Source: Theodoxus fluviatilis (taxonomy: Eukaryota; Mollusca; Gastropoda; Cycloneritida; Neritidae). Taken from it: a stretch of DNA of 64,000 bases. Below are positions 36,501 to 47,199 of this stretch, piece by piece (positions within the stretch are counted from its first letter, which is position 1; every line of letters begins with the position of its first letter). The DNA lies in the NCBI GenBank assembly GCA_034096865.1, contig JAWQFJ010001811.1, positions 113,914 through 177,913 on the forward strand, given 5' to 3'. Under the pieces are notes generated by a model, which was given only the letters and a program-made list of their open reading frames with translations, was not told the origin of the DNA and ran no database searches. The position numbers were made by a program, and so were the translations under genes.

Positions 36501-39500
36501 TCCACACCCCTCTCCTCAGACAAGTCCACCAGCTTGGCCATCTTTCCACACTCCTCTCCTCAGACAAGTCCACTAGTGTGGCCCGTTTCACATTTCACAT
36601 ATTGTATGGATACAGCCATCTTGGGTTTGACTTGCAGCGATAGATGATCAGTTGAAACATATGCCTGTGGATCTTTCTCCTTTTTTTCTTTGCCTTCTTA
36701 ATGCAAGTGATACAGTGTTTCTGCTGTTGGGTTCCTCTGCCAATGTTTGCAGGTCATTTATTGCCAGACTAGGAGCTTGTATCTGTGCTAAAATTTGTAT
36801 TAAAAAACTGGAGACTGAGTGAATAAGAGTTGTGCAAATCCTGTTTGTATCTGCACAAATGGACATGATTTGCTGTGCTCCACAATGAACATGTAATCAA
36901 CACATGACATGTACTTGCACCTGTATGCAGTTGCTATTGCAGTCACAAATGTGGCCCGTTTTAACTCGCACACAGCAAAAACGCAGTAGAGGCTGACAAA
37001 GATGACGAGGGTGGATTTTGTGCATTTTGACATTTTGGCAAAACTGAATCCTACATGCACTTAATTTTCATATTGAATGTTGGAAAGTTTCTTTTCAGCT
37101 TAAAAACTCCTAAAAATTGCACTTTATTTCACCTTCCCATTCTAAAGTATTATACATTCTCTTCCTCTGTTTTGCAGTTTTTGTTGAATAATGACAATAA
37201 TTTGTTAAGATCAAATGCTTTTCCATCTATTTCTCATTTTATGTTAAGAAATATATATATTTTTACCAACTTACCAAATTTTGAGCTGATGCATGAGTTT
37301 AAAAGGCCTGTTGCTAAGGAAAACCTGTGGATAGACTTTTTAATATCTGTGACCCTTGATTTCTCAAAATAGCCGTCAGCACACCATCTCTCTTTGTGTG
37401 AGCATAAAATATTCAGTTTATGGAGTAGAAGTTTGATTTTTGTTTAAAATGAAAGATAAATGTTTGCAGATTTTGAAAATACAAATATCTCAAATCTAAT
37501 TTTTGCGAGTTAAGACTCGGCTTGTGAAAACGGGTCAAATATGTGATTGCCTTGTAACTGTTACTGTTACAGTTTAGTTTATGGAATTAATTACAGCTGG
37601 TGTTACTGACTGGAAGTGATGAAGCTGTGTGTGGTGAGAGTGCATGCTGGTGTGTGCTTGCAGTACAAGGAGGGAGACCTCAGGCCCGTGGATGATGACA
37701 TTTTGCTGGCCATCATGAAGCCAGGGCAGGTGGGTGATTTGTGGGTGGTGTTGGCAGCAGCTCTTGTCTTGCATTGAAACCTTGTTGCAGAAATTGGAAC
37801 CCAATGTTTTGATGATGCTCCAAAATTGTATATTCTTCAAAAAGTATCTCTTTGAAAGATTGTTTGGTTTCTTGAAACAGAAAATGTAAAAAAAAAGAAA
37901 TTGCACACTTTCCCTCTCTGGTGTCACAATCCACTAAAACCAAATGGCATTAAACAGCTTAATTCAGTCCTTAAAGTAACTGTAAGATTAATTGGGTGTG
38001 TGTTGATTTGAGACTTAAAGATTTTTCAGTTATTTGAATTTTTCACTCTCCCTTTACTTTGCTGTTAAAACTTATTTTGGATGGGAACCGAGAGTGAATT
38101 TAAGAATTTTTATTTACTTTTTTTATAAACAGGAAATTGACCTGGTTGCCTACTGCCACAAAGGAATGGGAAAAGACCATGCAAAGTTTTCTCCAGTTTG
38201 TAAGTTGTTGTTTTCCCCTAAGATTTAAACTTTTGTAGTAGAGATGCACATATGTACACACTAGATATCATCATATTTAAGGGTGTGCTATTTTGTTTAC
38301 TGTAAAGCTTATATTCCTGGCATAGTGATGTGTGTGTTGAAGGATTATATTAATACCATGTGCCTTTGCATGCTAAGCTTTGTAAGTTTTGGACCGCTAT
38401 CATTTCACTAGCATGTCTTTGACATCTTTTCCTCAATTCTCATGAAGGCAAATCGTTATCAAGTTCAGAATACACATGAGTCAGATGTTTGTCTGAAACC
38501 CTTACAATCTACTTGCTATGCATTGTGTGCAAGTTACAAAAGGACAAGGTATTGGCTGTTTGATGCACTTCATTAGTCAGAGTCCAACATGCAAAAAGGC
38601 AAACTGGTAAATTATTTATTTGATTTGAGGAAAAGTGTTTAGACCATGTTGATTCAGAGAACTTGAAGGAGAATTTGCTTTCAGTATCTATTGGCAGATG
38701 CGCTACATGAATGGCCATGCTACATGAATGACAATATGTGTTACATGAAGGGCAATATGTGGTACATGGATGGCCATGCTACATGAATGGCAGTATGTGG
38801 TACATGGATGGCCATGCTACATGAATGGCAGTATGTGGTACATGGATGGCCATGCTACATGAATGGCAGTATGTGGTACATGGATGGCCATGCTACATGA
38901 ATGGCAGTATGTGGTACATGGATGGCCATGCTACATGAATGGCAGTATGTGGTACATGGATGGCCATGCTACATGAATGGCAGTATGTGGTACATGGATG
39001 GCCATGCTACATGAATGGCAGTATGTGGTACATGGATGGCCATGCTACATGAATGGCAGTATGTGGTACATGGATGGCCATGCCACATGAATGGCAGTAT
39101 GTGGTACATGGATGGCCATGCTACATGAATGGCAGTATGTGGTACATGGATGGCCATGCTACATGAATGGCAGTATGTGGTACATGGATGGCCATGCTAC
39201 ATGAATGGCAGTATGTGGTACATGGATGGCCATGCTACATGAATGGCAGTATGTGGTACATGGATGGCCATGCTACATGAATGGCAGTATGTGGTACATG
39301 GATGGCCATGCTACATGAATGGCAGTATGTGGTACATGGATCATTGGATGGCAGTACATGTATGTGGTACATGGATGGCAGTAAGTGCCACATGAATAAC
39401 AGTAATGTGATGATCTCCCTTTTGCTGTCTGTGTGCAGGCACAGCTCACTACCGCATGATGCCCACCATCACCCTGACCAAGCCCGTCACAGGGGAATCG

Positions 39501-41597
39501 GCCCACAGGCTGCAGAAACTCTTTTCCAAAGGAGTCATTGAAGTCCATGATGTTGATGGTGTGTTTCACTTTTTGCCTCAATGACTTGCCTATTTTATGT
39601 TATACATTAAAGGTAGAATTACTTGTAGAGCGTTTTATCATTATCTGTGAACCCAAACTGATATTTTATCCTAGAAGGAAAAAAGTTATCATAGAGAAAT
39701 GATCTTGGAGCATTATAGTGTGAGGTATTTGATTCTTTCATCATGATGGAATACATGTTTTAGCAGATGTTGAATGTTACATCCTTATGGGAAAAGTAAT
39801 GAGAAAGGTAATTAGCTCATTGCAAGCAAATGCTATTTATGCCACTGTATGTATACTTCAGCAGTTTTTGCCAGGGGGAAGTGAAATAAAATGTATGAGT
39901 GTAACTGATTGAATTGGAATTATCATGCCCCCTCACTATATGTCTCCCCCTGTGGGTTCGGGATAAGAATTGACCCACCGGATCTCCCTATGTGATTTGT
40001 GAGAGGTGAATAAATAGGGACATGAATTGCTCTTACTTGGAACTCTTCTAGTGATTTTCTTGCTTGCCTACAAAGGCTGATAGGCCGTAAAACTCCATCC
40101 ATCCATCCATTGCTATATGCTATGAGCGAGTTTTCGCGAGTAACCTGGGTTAGCTACGGTAGGGTCACTGCGCATGTCTGGTTTTTTCTTCGCGAAAACG
40201 CTGTTCAGTTGTGTCCAGTCGCTTCCCTTGCAACAAGATGGCGACAGCCTTGGCTGGTGTGTTGCGGATTTACTGTTGTGGAACAAATCTGTGCAATCTG
40301 TTGAGTTTTGGGGCTGAAATTTGAATGAAATTAGAAGCAAGCTGTGCTGGGATGTATTTAGGCCGATTGGGGAGGGGGGCGGGGGGGGGGGGGTGGGGGT
40401 GGGGGGGAGCGTGGTTTTTATCCCTGCGCTGCTGAAAGTCAGAAATCGCACCCAAACTCACGTTGACCTCATTTCTTCCCAAAATAAACATAACTGCTAA
40501 AATAAAAAGCATTAAAACCAAGACAGTATCCAACCCAGTATCCTTAATTTTTGAAAGGTTAAGTGATTGACAACAATTGTGTTCTCACAATCCGTAACTT
40601 TGTGAAAAAACATTTGCAGAAGTTTCTCTCCTCGCCATGGCAGCCATCTTGGAACTGGAGAGAACGTACGCTGGGGCCAAGGTTGAACTTTGGTTAACTG
40701 GTGACGTCACTCCGGTCGTACCGTACCGAGTTTTCGCGACCTCCGGTTCGACTCGAGTAACTATAGTTGACGCGAAAACTCGCTCGGTGTCACCCCGGCA
40801 GAAGGTATCAACTAGAGTTACCTCCCTTACCTTACAGGTGTGCCGACTGCCATGGTGGCACACCCACGTCGAGACAGGGGCAGTCGCAACTTTCTCACCG
40901 ACCTTGAGTTCAAGGACTGCGTCAAAGTGGATCACATCTCTGACCACTTCATTTGTGAGTATTGCCTCTGCTTGTACTACTATTGCATGCTGCAGTTGCT
41001 ACAACTTTCAAGGTTAGATCATTCTTCGTGTGGGTGATTTTGTGCCTCCTTCAGGGTCCATGATAAGTATTTTCTTGTCCCTTCATATGTCTTGATGTTA
41101 TGCGATTGGTAAGAGGCGAATAACTAGGTGCCGCCATGATTTTTGATTCGTGTTTACTCTAAACTGTTCCAGTGATTGTCGTGCTTAATGGCCTTACATA
41201 GTCTGCAGAGGCTGATAGGCCGTATAACACCATCCATCCATGTGTCTTGATGTATGTTACAGGAGACTCATTCAGCATCATTGTGAGAATTGGTGCCTTT
41301 TATCATGATGAGTCCATGAATAATGCAATCAAACAACATAATGAATTTCTGTCAATAGTCTAAATCTTGTTACCAACATATTTGTGCATGCATAACTTTT
41401 CTCCTGTCATTGTGTATTTCTGTAGGGTCTCATAGCTCATGGAACTTTCCCTGTGCACAACAAGTGGTTTTTTTTTTGCAGTCTCCATTGAGTCTGTGGG
41501 AAACCTGCCTCCAGACTTGCTGATGCTGGAGGCAGTGCAGGTGATGATCCAGAAGTGTGACAGGTTCATCAGGGGCCTGGAGCAGCTGCAGAAGTGA
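29144..41597 (+). CDS. POLR1C: RNA polymerases I and III subunit RPAC1 (POLR1C), 12 exons
   Basis: Coding exons: 29144-29173, 29801-30364, 30789-30833, 32607-32714, 33600-33732, 35396-35509, 35809-35858, 37664-37729, 38133-38199, 39439-39558, 40838-40954 and 41482-41597. All phases agree: 1530 nt, 509 residues plus TGA. RPAC1 pairs with RPAC2 as the alpha-like assembly platform of Pol I and Pol III. Seen motifs: [18 protein letters not shown] (alpha D-motif), [24 protein letters not shown] and F-S-I-E-S-V-G-x-L-P-P-D. From exon 3 onward the length and order match the family (about 310 residues). Exons 1-2 add about 200 acidic, Ser-rich residues in place of the usual short N terminus. Poly(A) signal AATAAA at 42038. 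Confidence 0.92.
29801..30364 (+). CDS. POLR1C: POLR1C exon 2: acidic Ser-rich N-terminal extension
   Basis: Follows the tandem acceptor CAGTAG at 29795-29800; only the second AG keeps the frame open. 188 codons, donor gtaagt at 30365 in phase 0. The sequence is low in hydrophobic residues with Asp/Glu/Ser-rich runs and no known domain. I know of no such exon in other RPAC1 proteins. Confidence 0.6.
30523..30575 (+). repeat. (GT)n microsatellite
   Basis: Pure GT tract in POLR1C intron 2. Confidence 0.97.
30789..30833 (+). CDS. POLR1C: POLR1C exon 3
   Basis: Acceptor ttttgcag, donor gtgaga; 15 codons ending W-D-L-N-K-F-K-E, aligning with the W-D-x-D-R-F-E-K segment just before the conserved core. 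Confidence 0.85.
30845..31558. mobile_element. 714-bp inverted-repeat element hosting a smaller MITE
   Basis: Ends GGCTTGTTCAGGAG and its exact complement CTCCTGAACAAGCC. Many AGCGCT palindromes lie inside. A 195-bp CAGACCTG element at 31112-31306 is inserted in it. No clear target duplication. Confidence 0.75.
31112..31306. mobile_element. 195-bp CAGACCTG-family MITE with 6-bp duplication
   Basis: Ends CAGACCTGTTTACCC and its complement. GAGTAA lies directly outside both ends (31106-31111, 31307-31312). Confidence 0.85.
32607..32714 (+). CDS. POLR1C: POLR1C exon 4: alpha D-motif
   Basis: Acceptor aattccag, donor gtgact; 36 codons from D-F-K-V-E-I-I-R-M to R-R-I-L-M-S-E. Core of the RPB3/RPAC1 dimerisation fold. 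Confidence 0.95.
32735..32975 (+). repeat. (TTTC)n / (TTCC)n microsatellites
   Basis: Tetranucleotide tracts in POLR1C intron 4. Confidence 0.95.
32976..33160 (+). mobile_element. SINE-like retroposon copy
   Basis: Head CCCCCTGTGGGTTCAGGGTA, end CTACAAAGGCTGATAGGCC, then a short ATCC-type tail. Confidence 0.85.
33214..33485 (+). mobile_element. SINE-like retroposon copy with CATC/TTCC tail
   Basis: Same family as the copy 240 bp upstream. The tail has about 6 CATC units followed by about 15 TTCC units; the tail may have seeded the microsatellite. Confidence 0.85.
33600..33732 (+). CDS. POLR1C: POLR1C exon 5
   Basis: Acceptor cttccag, donor gtgagg. Encodes V-P-S-M-A-I-D-E-V through R-L-F-E-Y-Y-N-S. 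Confidence 0.95.
33757..34395 (+). mobile_element. LINE 3'-end remnant expanded by a tandem repeat
   Basis: The frame containing [11 protein letters not shown] and, after the repeat, [13 protein letters not shown] is the usual ORF2 C terminus of non-LTR retrotransposons. A 49-bp unit inside it was amplified tenfold. Confidence 0.55.
33861..34343 (+). repeat. 49-bp tandem repeat, ten copies
   Basis: Copies start every 49 bp from 33861 with GACTTGGAACTCCCTTCCTC. Each contains AAATAAAA, close to a poly(A) signal. Confidence 0.97.
34390..34822 (+). repeat. 18-bp tandem repeat, about 24 copies
   Basis: Unit TACCTGACTTATAGTCCC with A/G variants. The minus strand is open for 216 codons only because the unit is a multiple of three. 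Confidence 0.97.
34823..35395 (+). other. Rest of POLR1C intron 5
   Basis: A G-run at 34926-34950 and a LINE-like tail ending in (ATT)n near 35120-35200; otherwise AT-rich. Confidence 0.5.
35396..35509 (+). CDS. POLR1C: POLR1C exon 6
   Basis: Acceptor tattgcag, donor gtaata. Encodes [12 protein letters not shown] through E-M-Y-I-N-R-K. Confidence 0.95.
35809..35858 (+). CDS. POLR1C: POLR1C exon 7
   Basis: Acceptor tttttcag, donor gtgagt. Encodes [17 protein letters not shown]. Confidence 0.95.
36221..36575 (+). repeat. 44-bp tandem repeat, eight copies
   Basis: Copies every 44 bp from 36221 starting CCAGCTTGGCCATCTTTCCA; nearly identical. Lies in POLR1C intron 7; the rest of that intron is AT-rich without visible features. 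Confidence 0.97.
37664..37729 (+). CDS. POLR1C: POLR1C exon 8
   Basis: Acceptor gcttgcag, donor gtgggt. Encodes [15 protein letters not shown]. Confidence 0.95.
38133..38199 (+). CDS. POLR1C: POLR1C exon 9
   Basis: Acceptor ataaacag, donor gtaagt. Encodes [22 protein letters not shown]. Confidence 0.96.
38711..39345 (+). repeat. 38-bp tandem repeat, about 16 copies
   Basis: Unit ATGGCCATGCTACATGAATG plus 18 bp, repeated almost without change in POLR1C intron 9. Confidence 0.97.
39439..39558 (+). CDS. POLR1C: POLR1C exon 10
   Basis: Acceptor tgtgcag, donor gtgtgt. Encodes [11 protein letters not shown] through G-V-I-E-V-H-D-V-D. Confidence 0.95.
39945..40110 (+). mobile_element. SINE-like retroposon copy
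   Basis: Head CCCCCTGTGGGTTCGGGATA, end GGCTGATAGGCCG and a short CCAT tail. CTATATG flanks both sides within a few bases. Confidence 0.85.
40134..40785. mobile_element. CpG-rich inverted-repeat element
   Basis: GAGCGAGTTTTCGCG at the left end pairs with its complement CGCGAAAACTCGCTC at the right end. A second GAGTTTTCGCG is internal. It carries CAAGATGGCGACAG, a YY1-type site, and a G-rich tract at 40368-40409. Confidence 0.55.
40838..40954 (+). CDS. POLR1C: POLR1C exon 11
   Basis: Acceptor cttacag, donor gtgagt. Encodes [12 protein letters not shown] through V-D-H-I-S-D-H-F-I. Confidence 0.93.
41044..41241 (+). mobile_element. SINE-like retroposon copy
   Basis: Diverged head, then GTAAGAGGCGAATAACTAGG and GGCTGATAGGCCG with a CATCC tail. 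Confidence 0.75.
41482..41597 (+). CDS. POLR1C: POLR1C exon 12 (last)
   Basis: Acceptor tttttgcag; TGA at 41595-41597. Encodes [13 protein letters not shown] through L-E-Q-L-Q-K. Confidence 0.95.
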
Positions 41598-41681
41598 GAG
41601 AGGCTGCAGGAGTGAGAGAGGCTGCAGGAGTGAGAGAGGCTGCAGGAGTGAGAGAGGCTGCAGGAGTGAGAGAGGCTGCAA
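41586..41681 (+). repeat. 18-bp repeat spanning the POLR1C stop codon
   Basis: The end of the coding region, CTGCAGAAGTGAGAGAGG, is followed by about five near-copies with GGAG for GAAG. The unit is a multiple of three, so each copy repeats an in-frame TGA. Confidence 0.95.
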
Positions 41682-42037
41682 GAAGCTCCTGATCACCAGG
41701 GACACATCAGTACAGGTCAACAGCCATTTCATTGACTGATTCTATTGATTTTTGCATCCACTCCTGGACTGATTCTATAGCCAACCCTTCCATGCCTTCA
41801 CTCCATGCACTGTGTTAGCCTGCCTGGTGGAGAAGCTGACTGGGACATGCTCATTTGCAGCTTCAGCTTCAACTACCTGTGCTGTGCAGTCAGGCTTTGC
41901 TGTGGAAATACTTCGAAGTAACTGTGTTTTGCCCGAAATAACTGTTTTGCCCGACTGAATGCTTGTGAAGAGACTGACTCTTGGATGTTCATCTGAATGA
42001 AAGAAAGAAGTGTTTCCAGAAATTGTACCCTCTGTAC

Positions 42038-42043
42038 AATAAA
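42038..42043 (+). terminator. POLR1C: Poly(A) signal AATAAA of POLR1C
   Basis: Canonical hexamer 441 bp past the stop codon. Confidence 0.7.
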
Positions 42044-42451
42044 GGCAATAACATTTTAGACTTTGTTTGTCTTTTTATGTCGACGTGTTGTTGAATTGTT
42101 CTCGTTTGATTAGTGCTAGTGCCAGTGAATATAGATCTATGATGCAGGTCCATTTCTGTTTGCTTTGTATTTGCTTATCTTTTTTTTCCCCACCCTCTAT
42201 AGTCTCTTTTATTTGAGCATCTCAAAAGAACTGTGATTGTCTTTCTGCCAATAGCATGTCCTGTGTGTAAAGCTATGTAACTACATCAGTTCCATTTCTT
42301 GAATTTATTGATGATAATCCATCACTGTCAATTGTGTTTACACCTATGTGCCATGGCTGCTGCAATCTTTGATCACGTGGCCACGTTCAATTTAGCATGC
42401 ATGACTAGCGAGTCTAAAGCTGATGAAACAGTTTCCAAGGAAACGCCCAGG

Positions 42452-42672
42452 GCCCGTATTCACAACGGCGATTTATGTTAACTCCGATTTATCTCTAAAC
42501 TCAGACGATTCCAACTGCCTGTTCCGCTCTCCCTTGGCTGGAAACCAGTATATATAGCAAAGCGCAACATAGGATCCTCTGACGAGCGTACCTTATCTAA
42601 CCGATCAAGATAACGCGGGGCTAGGGGATAAATCGAGTGTTAAATAGATAAATCGCCGTTGTGAATACGAGC
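42452..42672. mobile_element. 221-bp MITE with 5-bp target duplication (copy 1)
   Basis: Ends GCCCGTATTCACAACGGCGA and its near-complement. CCAGG flanks both sides (42447-42451, 42673-42677). Confidence 0.88.
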
Positions 42673-42677
42673 CCAGG

Positions 42678-43351
42678 AAATTTGTCAGGGGCTAAGCAAT
42701 GTATGCGCATGTACATGTATATACATACTTTAATGTAGCTTTACAGCACACGTAAAATTTTCATACAGGCCTCATAAACGTTTTCCCTGGAATTTGTATT
42801 GAAAACTGAAAATTTTGTGATGGAAATATCTATTTTGTCAGTTTTGACACTTGAGCCTTTCTTTTCTTTTTTTTAATCTCCATTTTCCCCCTTTTTTTCT
42901 TCTTTCAGCCACGAATCTGCTTTTATTGCATGTAAAACTAGAACGGGTGTTGTGTGGATCTATTGAGAAAAGATAACACCACTTCTGGAAAGGATCATAT
43001 GTCATTGCAGAGGCATATTTATGGTTGACTGACCTCCCTGAAAGATAAGCATGAGTTAGTGAGCTCACTCATGTAATCATGCCCACTGCTGACACTGCAT
43101 TGTTGACATACCAAACAGCATTTTGCAAATAATCCGTGGAAAGGGCATGTCATATGTAGAGGTTGTGCACTTGTAATTTGATGCATGGATACATGCAGCT
43201 GGGGTCAAAGTGGCAATTTCTGCTCTTGTGTTTGAAACGCATAGCTTTTTGCTGAAGTATTATGAAGAAATGGATGTATCCATGGGGAAAACAGTTGGCA
43301 AGTAAGCTTCGATGAAAATGTACCTATCCTGCAGTTTTAAAACTAGTGTTC

Positions 43352-43356
<5 letters not shown>
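42678..43356. other. Intergenic stretch without recognised feature
   Basis: AT-rich with a pyrimidine-rich patch near 42856-42905. I see no gene or repeat. Confidence 0.5.

Positions 43357-43442
<86 letters not shown>
43357..43442 (+). repeat. (GA)n microsatellite
   Basis: Pure GA tract. Confidence 0.98.
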
Positions 43443-43448
<6 letters not shown>

Positions 43449-43848
43449 CGTATGTAGTTTTCATGAGAAGTTCGACCAACATCTAGGTCTAGATAAGTCG
43501 ACAGCTCATTAATTTTTTGTCAATATGCAGCCATGATAGGCATGGAAATGAGAGTATGTCTGACTTCGAGCATAGACGCATTGAAGCAAGCACAAAAATG
43601 AGCCATACAGAAATATAAAATAATAGAAAAGCTTCATCTTGCATTAAAAGGCTCTTGGGTGGCACACATATTGCAGCAAAATTATCAAGATTGAGCGGCG
43701 AAGAAGACTATGACGGTGAATTTCTGGCTGGGGATGGGTGGGGTACCTGCAGAGGTCGTGCCATGGTGTTTGGATGCAACCTTCACCTGGTAGTAGACAG
43801 GCGGTGCTAGTTATTTGCTGTGCCCATTGCTCAATGGCAGGGTGATGG

Positions 43849-44038
43849 CCCTCTGTGGGTCGGGGGTTAAAATAGACCCTCCATGTCTCCCTACACAATT
43901 TGAAAGAGGCAAATAAATAGGGACTTCGTGACGATTTGCGCTAACTTGCTACTATTGTAGAATTTCGTGCTCAATTGCCTTACATAGCCTACAAAGGCTG
44001 ATGGGCCGTAAAACTCCATAACTCCATCCTTCCATCCA
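43849..44038 (+). mobile_element. SINE-like retroposon copy
   Basis: Head CCCTCTGTGGGTCGGGGGTT, end GGCTGATGGGCCG with an imperfect CCAT tail. Confidence 0.8.
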
Positions 44039-44039
44039 G

Positions 44040-45468
44040 AGTAATGGGAAGAGGGCGTCAGATAACTTGTACTGCCGCTCTCCACGCTAAATTGAGATTA
44101 CGTGAAGCCACACCAGTGAAGCTTCGTTCTCTGATATTCACTGCTCTGCATTTCCTTGCCTTCGGCATGTTGCGGCAGAGTTTTCTAATCGAGTGAAATC
44201 AACTTTTTTTCCAGTTGACACTTATCTTTGTGTACAACAAACTTGATAATTATCATCGACAGTAGGCAGGATAAAAGTGTTCGTAGGAGTGGATATCGAT
44301 AGGTTTTCTAAATCTTCAAGGCGAACTCCGAGCTGTTAACAACCTATTCCATCTGGGATTGTGATGGAAATAGTCATTACCATTCATAAGTCTTCGTGTT
44401 TGGTTGATGACATTCAGGTACACTGAGATAATAAGTGAGCATCCACTGCGAAACTGTTTGGGACTAGACAATTCTCATCCATTTTGGTGTTCCTGTGGTC
44501 ATTTCAACCGTACCCTGGTGAGCGGACACGTCTGACCGGAACCTTTCTACGAGTGGAAAATGTCTTTACCCTCAAAACATCCCCCGATGGCCGCCCACAT
44601 GAAACATCAAGCTAGAACTTGTGTCCAACGATTTTGGCCATAAAGAGAGAAGTGGCTATATAAAGCAATGCATTTACATTTAACTTGCAATTTGGCAATA
44701 TTTTACGTTTTTACCTATAACTTGGATGGAAGCCATAACAAGGTGTGTGCATGCGTGTGCGAGCGCGCGCGAGTGGAGTTAATGAGTGAGTGACGTTAAT
44801 TTATCATTACGTCATGTATTGCATATCCATCTTCGCCATCGTCCTTGATTTTTTAACGTAGTTTTAATGATCATGCCATGGAACCTCCTTGATATCGCTC
44901 TCTGTAATGCTTGGGTGTCGATTGTATTGAATGGATGAAAATGCGTCCCTCGTTGGGGCGGTCTGAGATAATTTAGTAGAAAAATTGCGTACTTTTATTG
45001 ATTTTACTCATTTTATTAGTTTTTACTGTGCAGACGACCCTATAGGAACCCTCTCCCGCCACAGTTTGAATTATACACTGTAGCAAGTAAACATTTAATC
45101 CAGAATGCTGTGCAAGGTCTGCAGACATTGAAAACAAACGTTGCTGGTTGTAAGATGCAGGGAAAACGGAGAAGAATGCATACTTCCATTGCTTTCAATG
45201 CATGTATGAGAGAACATAAGACACATGCAGTTTTACGTAGGCCTGTCGCTGTCCTTGGAATTTGCTCTCTGTTGACGACGCATTTTGAGCACGGGTATAA
45301 TGAAAAAGCATCCTGTCATGTGACTGAAACGGTCAAGGAGCGCCTTCACACAGTGACGTCAGCATGAGCCTGTAACCCTTCCTGCTTGAGCGAGCGTCTC
45401 CGTTTTCATCGAAACAGTTTGGGAGTATAGTTTGACGAGGAACCATTGAGAATGACGCAGACACCGAG
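44040..45468. other. Intergenic stretch without recognised feature
   Basis: No supported open frame or repeat; a short GCGCGCGA patch lies near 44760. Confidence 0.45.
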
Positions 45469-45551
45469 CCAATCACGTGAATTCATAGGGGTCGATCCCC
45501 TCGTTTCCGCTGGCGGGGTTTAGAGGATTATGTAACGGCCAATTTGATTGG
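45469..45551. promoter_or_regulatory. Promoter-like CCAAT / E-box cluster
   Basis: CCAATCACGTGA at 45469-45480 joins a CCAAT box to CACGTG. CCAAT at 45539-45543 and inverted ATTGG at 45547-45551 follow. No gene can be assigned to it. Confidence 0.35.
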
Positions 45552-46734
45552 CTGATGCAGAGGTCTCCGTGTAAACAACAAAAATGAAGAGGAGAAGGAA
45601 ATCCTCAAATGTTATAAATGTCTGCAAAAGAGCTTATTTCTGCCAAGGTTTGCTATTTTTCTCGCGTTTTCATTTCGTTCAGTGTGTGAAGTTTGAAGTG
45701 AATAGTTGTGCATTATCAACTTTTCCCCCTAATGTTTAAAAATCAAAAGTTGATAAACCGTTCGAATCCTCAAACTCGTTTAAATTGGAGCTGGCCCCCA
45801 GAAAAGGCATAATGAAATTGATCACATACTTGACAACAACCGGAACGATTGATTTTTCTCTGGTGACTCCGAAACGCTGCACGCCGTCACCGTGTATGTT
45901 TTTAGGTGTTTGGAAGTTCTGCTGGAGTAAAAAAGACTTGCATATTTGCGTCGTGCAACGATAATAACTACTATATATTATTCGATAATTTTAGATACCC
46001 TGCTCAAGTCGGTGGGAAGGAAAACCCACAAGACGAAATCAATGAATTTGTCGTGCATCTGCCTCCCAGCATCTATGCCTAGAGCCACCAAGAACGACCT
46101 TTCCTGCAAGATGGAAATCAACCCAAAGCAGCCAAAAGAGCTTATCTCATCTCGCTGACGCCATCTTTGCCGAGCCTTCAGGATTGGCTTTCTTCTCTCC
46201 GACTTCTCCCGCCTCCATCGCCCAAAGAGCGGAGACGATTGGCTTAATAAGCATCCGCGGGCGTTGTCTTTGAAGTCTTGGATCTGTAATTTCCCCACCA
46301 GACGGAGGATATTGCCGCTGACCCAAAACCCAGACTCTCTGTGACAGAGCAGATAGGGTAGAGACATGGCAAGGCCTGCTTCTTGATAACATTGGATGAA
46401 GAGTGCCTGTTTTCCAGAGTGGCTGGAAATTAGAGGACGTGGCTGTACTTGTCCCTGCGCATTTCAGACCGAATCTCCTTGAATTGAATAATGAGTCCCA
46501 CCCAGGCCTGAAGGCGTTCATCTACGCTGCAGCACGTCCAAGTGGGATGAAGTTAAGTCGTGGCCAAATCAGAAGTCCTTGGAAGACCAGGACATAAACA
46601 CTGACGCTCTCGAGAAAATGGGACTGGAGTACCAGTGGCCTAACGCAGTCACATTTTAAATGCAATTGATGTGGTGTGCACTTGTACAGTCTCGTTTCCA
46701 CGATTATGTAAAAGAAGCCTAATTCCTCCGACAG
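45552..46734. other. Unassigned CpG-containing stretch
   Basis: Several short open frames, including a Cys-containing one after an acceptor-like tttttag near 45905, but none has a recognisable domain. It may hold exons of an unidentified gene or none. Confidence 0.3.
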
Positions 46735-46815
46735 GACGAATGAATGAATGAATGAATGGAGTTTTACGGCTTATCCGCCTTTGTAGGTTATGTAAGGCCA
46801 TTCATCACGAAATTC

Positions 46816-47100
46816 TACCCCTGTGGGTTCGGGGTAAGAATTGACCCACCGCGTCTCCCTACGCGATTCGTAAGAGGCGAATGACTAGGGACGCCGTGAC
46901 TTGATTTGCGTTTACTCCAAACTGCTCTAGTGATTTTCGTGCTTAGTGGCCTTACATAGCGTTCAAAGGCTGATAGGCCGTAAAACGCCATCCATCCATC
47001 CATCCATCCATCCATCCATCCATCCATCCATCCATCCATCCATCCATCCATCCATCCATCCATCCATCCATCCATCCATCCATCCATCCATCCATCCATC
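46816..47100 (+). mobile_element. SINE-like copy with long (CCAT)n tail inside another copy
   Basis: Body 46816-46987, then about 28 CCAT units. ATCACGAAATTC flanks both sides (46804-46815, 47101-47112), showing that the tail is part of the inserted unit. Confidence 0.92.
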
Positions 47101-47199
47101 ATCACGAAATTCAATAGAGATGGTTAGAACATAAGAGCAAATCAAGTGAAGACTTCCCTAGTTATTCGCTTTTCACGAATCGTGTAGGAAGACATGATG

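Noticed and set aside
34340..36647. Repetitive frames over the 18-bp and 44-bp arrays
   Set aside because: Intronic minisatellites of POLR1C; the correctly phased exons lie around them.
45900..46158. Possible THAP-type zinc finger exon (C-I-F-A-S-C-N-D-N near 45940)
   Set aside because: The frame stops soon after and the downstream C-x2-H pair and A-V-P-T-I-F-type box are absent.
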